A stretch of 50,637 nt of DNA from Paludibacteraceae bacterium (GTDB taxonomy: Bacteria; Bacteroidota; Bacteroidia; Bacteroidales; Paludibacteraceae), in NCBI GenBank assembly GCA_905234685.1, contig CAJOIR010000016.1, positions 1 to 50,637 on the forward strand, in the 5' to 3' direction. Below, piece by piece: positions 35,301 to 43,836 of the stretch. The translations under genes were made by a program, and so were the position numbers. Numbering within the stretch: position 1 is the first letter of the stretch; the number at the start of each line of letters is the position of its first letter. The notes under the pieces are model-generated. The model was given only the letters and a program-made list of their open reading frames with translations, was not told where the DNA came from and did no database searches.

Positions 35301-36473
35301 TTATTGTGTAAGCCAAAGCGACGGATCAAGTACGTCAGTGTCCTTTCTCACTTGAAAGAAGAGCTCTGTCTTGTTGTCATTCTCAGGGTCTGTGTATATC
35401 TTGCCTATTTTCTGCTTGGCAGTTAGTTTGTCGCCTGTCTTTACGTATAGCGTGGTGAGATTGCTGTAGACAGTTCGGTAGTTACCGTGCTTTACTATCA
35501 CTACGTTCTGTCCGTCACTTACGAATATAGCGCTCACCTCTCCTTCATACACCGAGCGCGCATTGCTGCCTGCCGTTGTTTGTATATACACTCCTCTGTT
35601 GTTTACTGTCACATGAGCGAGTGTAGGATGCTGCTGAATGCCGAATTGTCCGCTTATAAATCCTTTCTCTGTAGGCCACGGTAGTCTGCCTTTGTTCTTC
35701 TCAAAACCTCCTGCCAGCAGTTTTTCTTCTTTGGTAAGTGTGTTGGCAGTGCGCTTAACGTCTTTGTTGATGAGGTCGTCTATTTTCTTGTTAAGTTCGT
35801 TCATGCGCTTCTGTTGCTTCTTCTGTTGTGCCAGAAGGTCTTTCTCTTTCTTCTGCAGTTCTTGAAGCATCTTCTTCTGCTTGCGCTCGTCACGCGTCAG
35901 GTTCTCCTGCTCACGTTTCTGCACCTGCAAAGCAGACTGACGGTCACGACGGTTTTCTTGCAGTTCGGTGTTCTTCTGTTCTATGTCGTGCTTCTTCTGT
36001 TCTATGAGGCTTACTTGCTGCTTTCTGTAGCCTGCAAACTCCTGCATGTATCTTATACGTCTGAGCAGTTGAGTAAAGTTGTCTGACGACAAAAGGAAGA
36101 GCAGAGGAGACTGCTGCATCTGTGCAAAGTGTGTCTGGCGTACAAGATTGGCGTAGTCGTTCTTCAGGTTGGTCAGCTCTCGCTGCAGTGTGTCTTTCTG
36201 CCTCGAGAGATATGTCATCTCCTGGTCAAGAGCACGGATTTCAGTGTTAATGCCTGATATCAGTTGCTTGCGCGTACTGATGTCTTTACTGAGCAAGTCA
36301 AGTTTGTTGAGTGTCGCTGTCTCGTTCTTCTTGGTCTGACTGAGCATCTTGCTTGTCTCTTCCAGTTGCTTCTGTGTCTGCTGACGCTGCTTCTGCAGGT
36401 CTTTGACACTCTGTGCCTGAAGAACAGGAATAACAGTGAGACATATTGCCAATATGTATAGTAGTTTTCTCAT
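35301..36473 (-). CDS. EnvC-like murein hydrolase activator (coiled coil plus degenerate LytM)
   Basis: The 390-residue protein has a signal peptide (LLYILAICLTVIPVLQAQ), a long Gln/Lys/Glu-rich coiled coil at about 20-240, and a C-terminal M23/LytM domain (FISGQFGIQQHPT; VIVKHGNYRTVYSNL; TELFFQVRK). The zinc ligands are incomplete: the Asp of the first motif is Val (NNRGVYI) and the final HxH is absent, as in EnvC, which has no hydrolase activity and instead activates amidases at the septum. Its start overlaps the DUF4292 gene by four bases, so the protein is made together with an outer-membrane lipoprotein. Confidence 0.9.
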   Translation of the reverse strand: MRKLLYILAICLTVIPVLQAQSVKDLQKQRQQTQKQLEETSKMLSQTKKNETATLNKLDLLSKDISTRKQLISGINTEIRALDQEMTYLSRQKDTLQRELTNLKNDYANLVRQTHFAQMQQSPLLFLLSSDNFTQLLRRIRYMQEFAGYRKQQVSLIEQKKHDIEQKNTELQENRRDRQSALQVQKREQENLTRDERKQKKMLQELQKKEKDLLAQQKKQQKRMNELNKKIDDLINKDVKRTANTLTKEEKLLAGGFEKNKGRLPWPTEKGFISGQFGIQQHPTLAHVTVNNRGVYIQTTAGSNARSVYEGEVSAIFVSDGQNVVIVKHGNYRTVYSNLTTLYVKTGDKLTAKQKIGKIYTDPENDNKTELFFQVRKDTDVLDPSLWLTQ

Positions 36474-37285
36474 TTTATCAGTGCTGAGAGTGTAGTTATT
36501 GAGTATTTGCTCAAGTTCATGGGTGTTACGTTCACTCTGTCATTGAACGAGAGTTGCTGCATGGTAATAGTGCATACTCCCTCAACCGAGTTGGAGCGGA
36601 ATGTCAGTTTCACTTGTTCTGGGAATATCACGTTGTTGTTCCATACACGGTGATTCATATACTCCACATCAACAACATACGGTTTGCCGTCCATAGTGAC
36701 TTCTGTAGATGTCAGTTGCAGTGTCTTGGTGTCAATCGTGTAAAGGTAATTGAGCATATCTTTGGAGAGCGTCAGTTGGTGCTCTATGTCGTTGCTTACT
36801 ATGCTTACACGCTCCTTCAGCAGTTGCTCTTGAGTGTTGCCTACAACAAACATGCGATTCATGCATAGCGCCTGAATGTCCTGAAAACTGATCATGAGTC
36901 CTGTTTGCCGCTGCAATTCTTCATATGTCATCCTCACGTAGCGGCGATTCATCTTGTCAATGACGGTCAGATGCTCAGGCATAATTTCCATTCTATAGAG
37001 TTCTATTCCGAGCAGTGGTTGAAGCGACATGATGATAGCAGTATCTGTGAGCATGTTTATAGCACCGCTGATGGTGTAGTTATGTTGTGCATAGTTGATG
37101 CTGAATCGTGCTTTCTGTGCCTGAGCTGTGCGGAATGTAGGTTGCACTGCGATAGCCTGTTCTATCAGTTGGCGCGATGGATCAGTCTTGACGGCATTAG
37201 CCTTTTGTACATGTTTGGTTGACGAGCAGCCTGCAAGCACTAATGCTACTGTGATGATATACAAAAACTTTTTCATATCTGTCAT
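36470..37285 (-). CDS. DUF4292 family lipoprotein
   Basis: The 271-residue protein starts with a lipoprotein signal (FLYIITVALVLAGCSS). The rest is mostly beta-strand with DUF4292 features (AQKARFSINYAQHNYTISGAINM; PLLGIELYRMEIMPEHLTVIDKMNRRYV; EVTMDGKPYVVDVEYMNH), a fold that resembles outer-membrane lipid carrier proteins such as LolB. A role in lipoprotein or lipid handling is therefore possible but unproved. The ATG at 37285 overlaps the TPR gene's stop by four bases; an ATG three codons later is an alternative. The order dut-TPR-DUF4292-EnvC recurs in Bacteroidales. Confidence 0.85.
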   Translation of the reverse strand: MTDMKKFLYIITVALVLAGCSSTKHVQKANAVKTDPSRQLIEQAIAVQPTFRTAQAQKARFSINYAQHNYTISGAINMLTDTAIIMSLQPLLGIELYRMEIMPEHLTVIDKMNRRYVRMTYEELQRQTGLMISFQDIQALCMNRMFVVGNTQEQLLKERVSIVSNDIEHQLTLSKDMLNYLYTIDTKTLQLTSTEVTMDGKPYVVDVEYMNHRVWNNNVIFPEQVKLTFRSNSVEGVCTITMQQLSFNDRVNVTPMNLSKYSITTLSALIK

Positions 37286-38874
37286 TTCATTATTTCGTCG
37301 TAGTGTTGTCTGATTTCTTCCGATTCCTCTGCCTTCATGTTGTCAAGAGCTTTCTGCATGTAATACTTGGCGAGGAAATCTTGGTTTTGCAGATGCAGAA
37401 TCCATGCGTATGTGTCAAGGTAGGTTGAGTTGTCGGGTTCTGCCTCTATCGTCTTTCTGCTCATCTGTTCTGCCTTTCTCAAGTCTCCGTCATGAGTAGC
37501 GAGCATATATGCGTAGTTGTTGAGCACGTATATGTTGTTAGGGTCTATTGCCAATGCCGCTTCGTATGCTTCGTATGCTGCCGGCATGTCGTCAAGCGAG
37601 GTGCAGATATCGCCCTCCAGTATCTTCAGTGCGAGTCTGAATCGCACGTCACCTTGCAGGTCTTTGCCGCTCCTTACTACTGCGAGTGCGGAGTCGGTCT
37701 CTTGATTCATGAGCAACGCTCTTGCCTTCCAGTATATCCACTGAGGGTTGTCAGGCATCTTCGCATAGGCGCGTTGTATCAGTGCTTCATATTCTTCATT
37801 GGTGGTCGTTGTGTCTGCCTGAAACACCTGCAACGCTGTCTGCCAAGTGGATTGGTTGTCTGGGTTGATGTCGAGCATGGTCTGAAGCACAGGAGTTGCC
37901 TGACGATACTTGCCGTTTTTTATGTAGTGTTGTGCGAGTGCCGAGTGCACTGCTTCTTCAATAGGATAGTCGGCAGCGAGTTGTATTAGCGTCTGCTCTG
38001 TCATACCCTCCACTTTGTTTAGGTTGGCTTCGCCTTCACGCAGGGTGCTCAGTTTCTGCTGCAAGTCCCATTCGCCGGAGAGAATAGCTTTCTGCGTGAA
38101 TTCGGCAGCTTTCTGCTCTTCTCCTTTGCGCGAACAATAGTTGGCAAGTGAGATGAAGACATACGGATTGTCAGGGTGGTTGCGCAGTTCCTGCTTGTAT
38201 AACTCGACTGCCTCTTTCTCTTTACCTTGTGTCAGATAGAGGTCTGCACGAAACACACGGAAACGCAGGTCATCGGGGTTTTCTGCAAGGTAGTTGTCAA
38301 TTGCTTGTATCGCCTTGTCGGTCTTGCCGTCTGCAAGTAGCAGGCGATAGCGCGTCAGAGTGTTGTATGCATTGATTCCTTCTGTCTTCTCTATTTTGTC
38401 CTGCACCTGAAGAGCTTTCTTGTTCTTGTTCATTGCCGTATAGACGGTTGACAGTGCCGCCAATGCGTCAAGTTCTTGGGGTGAGATGCTTATTACCTTC
38501 TCCAGCACATCTGCAGCCTCTTGCTTCTGCCCTGTCTCAAAGAGCAGCGAAGCATAGTTCGACCAATAAGACACAGGGTCGCCTTCGAAAGCTCTTTCAT
38601 AGTGTGACAATGCCTTGTCTGGTTGCGAGGTTGCCTGATACATATAACCCAATGCCTGTTGTGTGGCAGCATCGGCGGGATTCAGTTGCTCGCAAAAGAG
38701 CAGTAACGCCATGCCGCGGTCATACTGCTGTTGAGTCAGACACCGTTGTGCTTCGTAGAAATAGTATTTGAAGCGTGGCGACACCTCCTCCTGCTGCATT
38801 GTTGCAGATGCTTCTTTCACACTTTTGCAGCCTATCATTAGCAACGGCAATATGTATATCAGTCGTCTCACCAA
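37282..38874 (-). CDS. TPR-repeat lipoprotein
   Basis: The 530-residue protein begins with a lipoprotein signal (LIYILPLLMIGCKS) and is built of tetratricopeptide repeats, at least ten by eye, each with the small-residue and Pro pattern (QALGYMYQATSQPDKALSHYERA; FISLANYCSRKGEEQKAAEF; LNNYAYMLATHDGDLRKAEQ). Such proteins form helical scaffolds for complexes in the envelope. The genes after it (DUF4292, EnvC-like) overlap in ATGA steps, suggesting that the three products act together. A copy of the 33-bp dispersed repeat sits in the 40-bp gap between its start and the dut stop. Confidence 0.9.
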   Translation of the reverse strand: MVRRLIYILPLLMIGCKSVKEASATMQQEEVSPRFKYYFYEAQRCLTQQQYDRGMALLLFCEQLNPADAATQQALGYMYQATSQPDKALSHYERAFEGDPVSYWSNYASLLFETGQKQEAADVLEKVISISPQELDALAALSTVYTAMNKNKKALQVQDKIEKTEGINAYNTLTRYRLLLADGKTDKAIQAIDNYLAENPDDLRFRVFRADLYLTQGKEKEAVELYKQELRNHPDNPYVFISLANYCSRKGEEQKAAEFTQKAILSGEWDLQQKLSTLREGEANLNKVEGMTEQTLIQLAADYPIEEAVHSALAQHYIKNGKYRQATPVLQTMLDINPDNQSTWQTALQVFQADTTTTNEEYEALIQRAYAKMPDNPQWIYWKARALLMNQETDSALAVVRSGKDLQGDVRFRLALKILEGDICTSLDDMPAAYEAYEAALAIDPNNIYVLNNYAYMLATHDGDLRKAEQMSRKTIEAEPDNSTYLDTYAWILHLQNQDFLAKYYMQKALDNMKAEESEEIRQHYDEIMK

Positions 38875-38882
38875 ATTTATTA

Positions 38883-38915
38883 TCTTTATTCTGTCAGCGT
38901 AGCGGTCTTTACTCT
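38883..38915. repeat. Second copy of the 33-bp dispersed repeat
   Basis: This copy fills most of the gap between dut and the TPR gene and reaches the first base of the dut stop codon. It matches 27243-27275 at 31 of 33 positions in the same orientation. Confidence 0.8.
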
Positions 38916-39349
38916 CACTTCACTCCACTGTGTCCGAAGCCGCCTGCGCCGCGTTCTGTCTCACCAAGTATCTTCACTTCTTCGAGTTCGGGTTGCTCAT
39001 GCCTTGCTATCACCATCTGGCAGATGCGCTCGCCGTTCTCTATTGTCACTGATTCTGACGACAGGTTAACAAGAATCACGCCAATCTCACCTCTGTAGTC
39101 TGCATCTATTGTTCCCGGTGTGTTGAGCACGGTGATGCCGCGCTTCAGTGCAAGGCCACTGCGAGGACGTATCTGCGCCTCGTAACCTGCAGGCAGTTCT
39201 AAATATAGTCCTGTGGGAAACAACTTTCTCTCAAGCGGTTGCAGCGTGACAGGCTCACTCAGAGAGCAGCGTATATCCATTCCTGCCGCCTGTGTGCTCT
39301 CATACTTAGGCAACGGATTTTCTGATTTGTTGATTATCTTTATTTTCAT
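38915..39349 (-). CDS. dut: dUTP diphosphatase
   Basis: The 144-residue protein has all five dUTPase motifs: [39 protein letters not shown] and the C-terminal GAGGFGHSG that closes over the active site. The trimeric enzyme hydrolyses dUTP to dUMP, which keeps uracil out of DNA and feeds dTMP synthesis. Here it precedes the TPR-DUF4292-EnvC genes on the same strand and follows a repeat array that separates it from the lipid-kinase-like gene. Confidence 0.96.
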   Translation of the reverse strand: MKIKIINKSENPLPKYESTQAAGMDIRCSLSEPVTLQPLERKLFPTGLYLELPAGYEAQIRPRSGLALKRGITVLNTPGTIDADYRGEIGVILVNLSSESVTIENGERICQMVIARHEQPELEEVKILGETERGAGGFGHSGVK

Positions 39350-39360
39350 ATCTATAAATA

Positions 39361-39411
39361 TCCAAATCGTAAATTGTAAATGACCAAATCGTAAATGATA
39401 AAATCGTAAAT
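39361..39411. repeat. 15-bp tandem repeat between the lipid-kinase gene and dut (inverted orientation)
   Basis: Units with the core AAATCGTAAAT, including GACCAAATCGTAAAT at 39382-39396 and GATAAAATCGTAAAT at 39397-39411, fill the gap. The first of these is the exact reverse complement of the unit in the array at 19932. The orientation is opposite to the other three arrays. Confidence 0.88.
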
Positions 39412-39412
39412 G

Positions 39413-40306
39413 TCAGTATCTTTTCCCCACAAGGCATTTCAGTCCGTCGGGTATCAGTTTTATGTGAACCTCCGCAGGCATGTTTATCGGGTCGCCGTCA
39501 TAATGGAAACTGCCTTCTTCCTGCCTTATGAGCACCACCTCTCTGGCATGCAGCGTGGTCATATGCAGCGACTCGTCGAGACTCTTCTCAAACAGCCGGT
39601 ATGTCAGTGCAGGTATCGAGCGCAGTGGGAAAGCTGACAGCACTGCGATGTCGAGCAGACCGTCCTGCATGCTTGCACGCGGCGCTATATATGCTGCATT
39701 ACCCCACTGGTTGGCGTTGGCGAAGGTGATGAGGAAGGCGTCTGTCTCCAACTCTTTCCATTCGTCAGTCTCGCGGTAGCGAAGTACGTAGTGTTGAGGC
39801 TGATAGCCGAAGAAATCCTGCACTATCTGCTTCACGTATGTTGCCAGACCGCGTCTGCCTGCATGGGCGAATTTCTCTGCTATCACAGCGTCAAAGCCCG
39901 TGCCGCAAGTGCAGAAGAAAGGCTTACCCTCCAGCATGCCGTAATCCACCGATATCGCTTCTGAGTGGTTAAGCATCTCTATCGCACGCGGTGTGCGCAG
40001 AGGTATGTTGAGATGCCTAGCGAAGCCGTTGCCCGAGCCTACAGGAATGATGCCGAGAGCGGTGTTGAAGCCTCTCAGACCGGATGCCACTTCGTTCACT
40101 GTGCCATCTCCTCCCACTGCCACTACTGCATCGAAGCCTAAGCGGGCATACTGCTCCGCCAGCTCAGCAGCGTGACCTGCATATTCGGTAAACACTATGT
40201 CGGTTGCCCACTGACTCTTGTCAATAGTCTTTTCTATCTGCTTCGGTATGCGGCGCTTGTTCTGCGTACCCGATACAGGATTGATGATGAATGCTATGTT
40301 TTTCAT
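39413..40306 (-). CDS. Diacylglycerol kinase family protein (YegS/DgkB-like)
   Basis: From the ATG at 40306 the protein has 297 residues. It shows the lipid-kinase catalytic domain: INPVSG near the start, VVAVGGDGTVNEVASGL (the GGDGT nucleotide site), and LGIIPVGSGNGFARHLNIP. The C-terminal beta-sandwich carries DYGMLEGKPFFCTCGTGFDA and the end motif EVHIKLIPDGLKCLVG. Family members phosphorylate diacylglycerol, sphingoid bases or related lipids. The open frame goes on to 40378, but the promoter element at 40335-40342 lies inside that extension, so the start at 40306 is chosen. Confidence 0.88.
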   Translation of the reverse strand: MKNIAFIINPVSGTQNKRRIPKQIEKTIDKSQWATDIVFTEYAGHAAELAEQYARLGFDAVVAVGGDGTVNEVASGLRGFNTALGIIPVGSGNGFARHLNIPLRTPRAIEMLNHSEAISVDYGMLEGKPFFCTCGTGFDAVIAEKFAHAGRRGLATYVKQIVQDFFGYQPQHYVLRYRETDEWKELETDAFLITFANANQWGNAAYIAPRASMQDGLLDIAVLSAFPLRSIPALTYRLFEKSLDESLHMTTLHAREVVLIRQEEGSFHYDGDPINMPAEVHIKLIPDGLKCLVGKRY

Positions 40307-40334
40307 AATTATACGTGATTGCATATTAAGCATG

Positions 40335-40366
40335 CAAAGGTAAGCAAAAAAACTGAAAGATACAAG
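40335..40366 (-). promoter_or_regulatory. Promoter of the lipid-kinase-like gene
   Basis: On the minus strand TACCTTTG (40342-40335) and CTTG (40366-40363) with a 20-nt spacer match the consensus with one -33 mismatch. The leader is about 20 nt. Confidence 0.6.
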
Positions 40367-40521
40367 AATATTTTTCATGTGAATGTTTTAATCAACGGAT
40401 TGTGTCATATTTGTGGGCAAATGAAACGAAAATGTAGCACGAATGTAGTGGAAAAACTCTCTTTATCTCCAAAAACAAGGATGAAAATAGTATTTTTTAC
40501 TACCAAAAATAGCATATTGAA

Positions 40522-40591
40522 ACTATAGGATTACTATAAGATCACTATAGGATCACTATAACTCCTCGGTTGCATTGTTGCATTGTTGCAT
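40522..40591. repeat. Two short tandem repeats upstream of rplS
   Basis: Four units of 11 bp, ACTATAGGATT, ACTATAAGATC, ACTATAGGATC and ACTATAACTCC, run from 40522 to 40565. They are followed at 40570-40591 by 2.75 copies of the 8-bp unit TTGCATTG. The surrounding gap from 40307 to 40751 otherwise holds two promoters and no gene that I can support. Confidence 0.8.
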
Positions 40592-40638
40592 AAAAATTAA
40601 CATAATTAGGCAAAATCCTCAAGAAAAATGCCCTCACT

Positions 40639-40670
40639 CTTGTGTGTTCAAAAAACTTGCATTACCTTTG
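40639..40670 (+). promoter_or_regulatory. Promoter of rplS
   Basis: CTTG (40639-40642), a 20-nt spacer and TACCTTTG (40663-40670) match the Bacteroidetes consensus with one -33 mismatch. The leader would be about 75 nt long, with two CGAAG copies (40684, 40696) and short stems that could pair in more than one way. Confidence 0.65.
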
Positions 40671-40751
40671 CACGCTTTTTGAGCGAAGTCTCTGGCGAAG
40701 ATAGATAAGTAGCGTATACTTCGTTCGTTAACCATTAATTATCGTACGACA

Positions 40752-41105
40752 ATGGATTTGATGAAGATTGCTGAAGAAGCATTCGCAGGCGAGAAGAAAG
40801 AATTTCCCGCATTCAAGGCTGGTGACACTGTGACAGTGTCATACCGCATTAAAGAAGGTAACAAGGAGCGTATTCAGGAGTATCGCGGCGACGTGATTCG
40901 TATCTCCGGAAACGGCGAGAAGAAACGCTTCACTGTTCGCAAGATGTCAGGAAACGTAGGCGTAGAGCGTATCTTCCCTATGGACAGTCCTTTCATCGAG
41001 AAGATCACTGTCAACAAGTATGGCAAAGTTCGCCGCGCCAGACTGTATTACCTTCGTGACCTCACCGGTAAGAAAGCTCGTATCCCTGAAAGACGAGTTA
41101 AATAA
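40752..41105 (+). CDS. rplS: Ribosomal protein L19
   Basis: The 117-residue protein matches bL19 along its length: FKAGDTVTVSYRIKEGNKER, IQEYRGDVIRISGNG, FTVRKMSGNVGVERIFPM and the C-terminal KVRRARLYYLRDLTGKKARI. L19 lies at the 30S-50S interface of the ribosome. The gene stands alone with its own promoter and terminator, not in a trmD operon. Confidence 0.97.
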   Translation: MDLMKIAEEAFAGEKKEFPAFKAGDTVTVSYRIKEGNKERIQEYRGDVIRISGNGEKKRFTVRKMSGNVGVERIFPMDSPFIEKITVNKYGKVRRARLYYLRDLTGKKARIPERRVK

Positions 41106-41117
41106 GGTGACAACAAC

Positions 41118-41144
41118 AGAGCCGCACAATGTGTGGCTCTTTTT
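41118..41144 (+). terminator. Rho-independent terminator of rplS
   Basis: AGAGCC (41118-41123) pairs with GGCTCT (41135-41140), extended inward by a G-T and CAC/GTG pairs around an AAT loop, and is followed by five T. It lies 13 bp after the rplS stop. Confidence 0.85.
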
Positions 41145-41167
41145 GTATCGGTTGAATAACATAACTT

Positions 41168-41632
41168 ATGAAAACCAACGCCCTGAGACTGCTCGATGCA
41201 GCGAAGATAAAATACGAGACTGTCAACTACGATGTTGACGAGTCAGACCTCAGTGCAGTGCATGTGGCTGCCTGCCTCGGTGAAGACATAGCTTGCGTTT
41301 TCAAGACTCTTGTGCTTAGAGGCGACCGCACGGGCGTCTTTGTATGCATCATACCCAGCGACAAAGAGGTTGACCTCAAGAAAGCCGCCAAGGCAAGCGG
41401 AAACAAAAGTTGCGCCATGACGAAGATGCAGGAGTTGCTGCCGCTCACGGGTTATATCCGCGGAGGATGCTCCCCAATAGGCATGAAACGGCAGTATCCG
41501 ATGTTTATCCACGACACCTGCATGCAGTTTGAAAAGATATATGTCTCAGCCGGCTGCCGTGGGATGCAAGTGCATATCGCCACACAAGACCTCATCCGCT
41601 TCGCCAGACTCACAGTTGGTGATTTGGTGTGA
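41168..41632 (+). CDS. ybaK: Cys-tRNA(Pro) deacylase YbaK/EbsC
   Basis: The 154-residue protein has the YbaK signature: [28 protein letters not shown], with the key Lys near residue 45 (VFKTLVLRG), and [21 protein letters not shown]-like sequence near residue 100. YbaK removes cysteine wrongly attached to tRNA-Pro and so protects translation fidelity. It starts 24 bp after the rplS terminator stem; transcription may depend on read-through. A strong bidirectional terminator follows. Confidence 0.94.
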   Translation: [154 protein letters not shown]

Positions 41633-41664
41633 ATTGACAAATAAACCCCTATCACGCATTAGAA

Positions 41665-41700
41665 AACAAAAAGCCCTCCTTGCGGAAGGGCTTTTTGTTT
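41665..41700. terminator. Bidirectional terminator between ybaK and sdhB
   Basis: The long inverted repeat pairs AACAAAAAGCCCT (41665-41677) with AGGGCTTTTTGTT (41687-41699); it has a GC-rich centre, with A-rich and T-rich flanks. It works as an intrinsic terminator on both strands and closes both converging genes. Confidence 0.92.
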
Positions 41701-41716
41701 GTATGTGTTATGTTTC

Positions 41717-42472
41717 TTAATCCGAGAACTTGGCACCGATGAACTCGCGGTTGAGGCGGGCGATATTGGCAAGGCTGACCTGCTTCGGGCACTCGGCAGC
41801 ACAGGCGCCGGTGTTGGTGCAGTTGCCAAATCCGAGTTCATCCATCTTGGCAACCATCGCTTTTGCTCTCTCTTTAGCCTCCACTCTACCCTGCGGCAGC
41901 AATGCCAGCTGGCTGACTTTGGCAGCAACAAAGAGCATGGCAGAGCCGTTTTTGCAGGCAGCAGCGCATGCGCCGCAACCTATACACGAAGCAGCATCCA
42001 TTGCCTCGTCTGCCTTCGGCTTGGGGATAGGTATTGAGTTGGCGTCTGGAACTCCGCCTGTGTTGACAGATATGAAGCCGCCGGCTGCCATAATCTTGTC
42101 GTATGCCTTGCGGTCAACCATCAGGTCTTTGATAACGGGGAAGGCATGACTGCGCCAAGGCTCAACAGTGATGGTATCGCCATCCTTGAACTTGCGCATG
42201 TGAAGTTGGCAGGTGGTGATAGCCGAGTCTGGGCCATGAGGATGACCGTTTACATACATCGAGCACATGCCACAGATACCCTCGCGGCAGTCGTGGTCGA
42301 AAGCTATCGGGTCTTTATGCTCGGCTATGAGTTGCTCGTTAAGAATATCCATCATCTCAAGAAACGAAGCACCTTGGAAGATGTTTTTGAGTTCGTAGGT
42401 CTCAAAATAACCTTTTGCCTTGGGTCCTGCCTGTCTCCAGACACGAACTTTGATGTTGATGTAGCTGTCCAT
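41717..42472 (-). CDS. sdhB: Succinate dehydrogenase/fumarate reductase iron-sulfur subunit
   Basis: The 251-residue protein has the N-terminal plant-type [2Fe-2S] site ([16 protein letters not shown], then a distal Cys in TTCQLHM) and C-terminal [4Fe-4S]/[3Fe-4S] clusters ([28 protein letters not shown]). In the complex it conducts electrons between the flavoprotein SdhA and the membrane anchor SdhC. Bacteroidales use this complex mainly as fumarate reductase. Here it stands alone, with its own promoter and a terminator, and neither sdhA nor sdhC is adjacent; the gene upstream is dapL. Either the other genes lie elsewhere or this is a second copy. Confidence 0.92.
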   Translation of the reverse strand: MDSYINIKVRVWRQAGPKAKGYFETYELKNIFQGASFLEMMDILNEQLIAEHKDPIAFDHDCREGICGMCSMYVNGHPHGPDSAITTCQLHMRKFKDGDTITVEPWRSHAFPVIKDLMVDRKAYDKIMAAGGFISVNTGGVPDANSIPIPKPKADEAMDAASCIGCGACAAACKNGSAMLFVAAKVSQLALLPQGRVEAKERAKAMVAKMDELGFGNCTNTGACAAECPKQVSLANIARLNREFIGAKFSD

Positions 42473-42508
42473 TTATGGTAGATTTACAAGTATTGTCATT
42501 TCACTTTG

Positions 42509-42540
42509 CAAAGTTACAACTAATAATCCAAATTGACAAA
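42509..42540 (-). promoter_or_regulatory. Consensus promoter of sdhB
   Basis: On the minus strand TTTG (42540-42537), a 20-nt spacer and TAACTTTG (42516-42509) match the consensus fully. This supports sdhB as a separate transcription unit from dapL. Confidence 0.75.
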
Positions 42541-42645
42541 TCAATAAGAATATATTTAGTTTATTTCCTTCATGCTTCTGTTGCTGACCGCTGCGTTTCC
42601 CTGTATTTTGTCATATCTGATATTATTCATTCCCTATCTTTTCAG

Positions 42646-43836
42646 TTAGAGTCTCTTCATTCTCTCCAGTGCTTCGTCGGTTGTCTGGTGAGTGGCGAAA
42701 GCCGTGAAACGCACATATCCTTCTCCCGCACTGCCGAAGCCTACGCCCGGAGTGCAGATGACCTGACACTTCTCCAAAAGCAAGTCAAAAAACTGCCATG
42801 AACTCATACCGTCAGGAGTACGCATCCAGATATACGGAGAATGAATACCTCCATAAACTTCAAAACCCATCCCTTGCAAACTGTTGAGAATGTTGCGCGC
42901 ATTATGCTTGTAATACATTATGTTGTCACGCACTTGCTGCTTTCCCTCGGGCGTATAAGTAGCAAGAGCACCCTGCTGCGAGATATACGAAGTGCCATTG
43001 TATTTTGTGCATTGGCGGCGATGCCACATCTGCTGCAAGCCTGTTTGACGGGGGACTATTGTATATCCGCAACGGACTCCTGTGAATCCGGCAGTCTTGG
43101 AGTAGCTTCTTATCTCTATCGCCACTCGCTCAGCGCCTTCCAACTCATAAATGCTGTGAGGGATGTCATCACCCTCAATAAATGTTTCGTATGCGGCATC
43201 GAAGATGATGATGCTGTCATGGCGGAGAGCATAATCGACAAAACGTTGCAACTGAGGACGTGTAAGAGTAGTGCCTGTAGGGTTATTGGGGAAGCAGAGA
43301 TATATGATGTCAACTTTTTTCCGAGGCAGGTCAGGCACAAAACCGTTTTCGCGAACACAAGGCAGATAAACAATGTCACTCCATTTGCCGCCGACTAATT
43401 CACCTGCTCTGCCTGCCATGACGCTGGTATCAACATATGCTGGATAGACTGGGTCAAGCACCGCCACGCGGTTGTTTTTGTCAAACAACTCGCTTGTGTT
43501 GCCCAAATCGCTTCCGGCACCGTCAGACACGAAGACCTCATCGAGTTGCAGATTGATGCCTCGCGGAAGATAGTCGTTTTCTATTATCGCCTTTCTTAGA
43601 ATGGGATTGCCTTCTTCCAGGCAGTAACCATGGAAGGTTTCTTCATGCGCCATGTCTTCCACAGCGTTATGCATGGCAGCGATAACCTGCTGAGGCAGAG
43701 GTCTGGTGACATCACCTATTCCCAGACTCAACACTCTGGTATCAGGGTGAGCTTCGGCATACTTCCTCCCTTTGGTCATTATGTCGGTAAAGAAGTAATT
43801 AGCCTGCAGTTTCTGAAAATACTTATTCTTGTTCAT
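42646..43836 (-). CDS. dapL: LL-diaminopimelate aminotransferase
   Basis: From the ATG at 43836 the protein has 396 residues. It is a fold-type I PLP enzyme with the DapL pattern: LSLGIGDVTRPLP, FHGYCLEEGNPILRKAI, DGAGSDLGN, LCFPNNPTGTTL, IIIFDAAYETFI and the PLP Lys in SYSKTAGFTGVRCGY. DapL makes LL-diaminopimelate from tetrahydrodipicolinate in one step and bypasses the acylated branch of lysine and peptidoglycan synthesis. The start overlaps the dapF stop by 14 bp. The longer open frame to 43911 lies inside dapF and is rejected. The gene order gives the two consecutive steps, DapL then DapF. Confidence 0.93.
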   Translation of the reverse strand: MNKNKYFQKLQANYFFTDIMTKGRKYAEAHPDTRVLSLGIGDVTRPLPQQVIAAMHNAVEDMAHEETFHGYCLEEGNPILRKAIIENDYLPRGINLQLDEVFVSDGAGSDLGNTSELFDKNNRVAVLDPVYPAYVDTSVMAGRAGELVGGKWSDIVYLPCVRENGFVPDLPRKKVDIIYLCFPNNPTGTTLTRPQLQRFVDYALRHDSIIIFDAAYETFIEGDDIPHSIYELEGAERVAIEIRSYSKTAGFTGVRCGYTIVPRQTGLQQMWHRRQCTKYNGTSYISQQGALATYTPEGKQQVRDNIMYYKHNARNILNSLQGMGFEVYGGIHSPYIWMRTPDGMSSWQFFDLLLEKCQVICTPGVGFGSAGEGYVRFTAFATHQTTDEALERMKRL

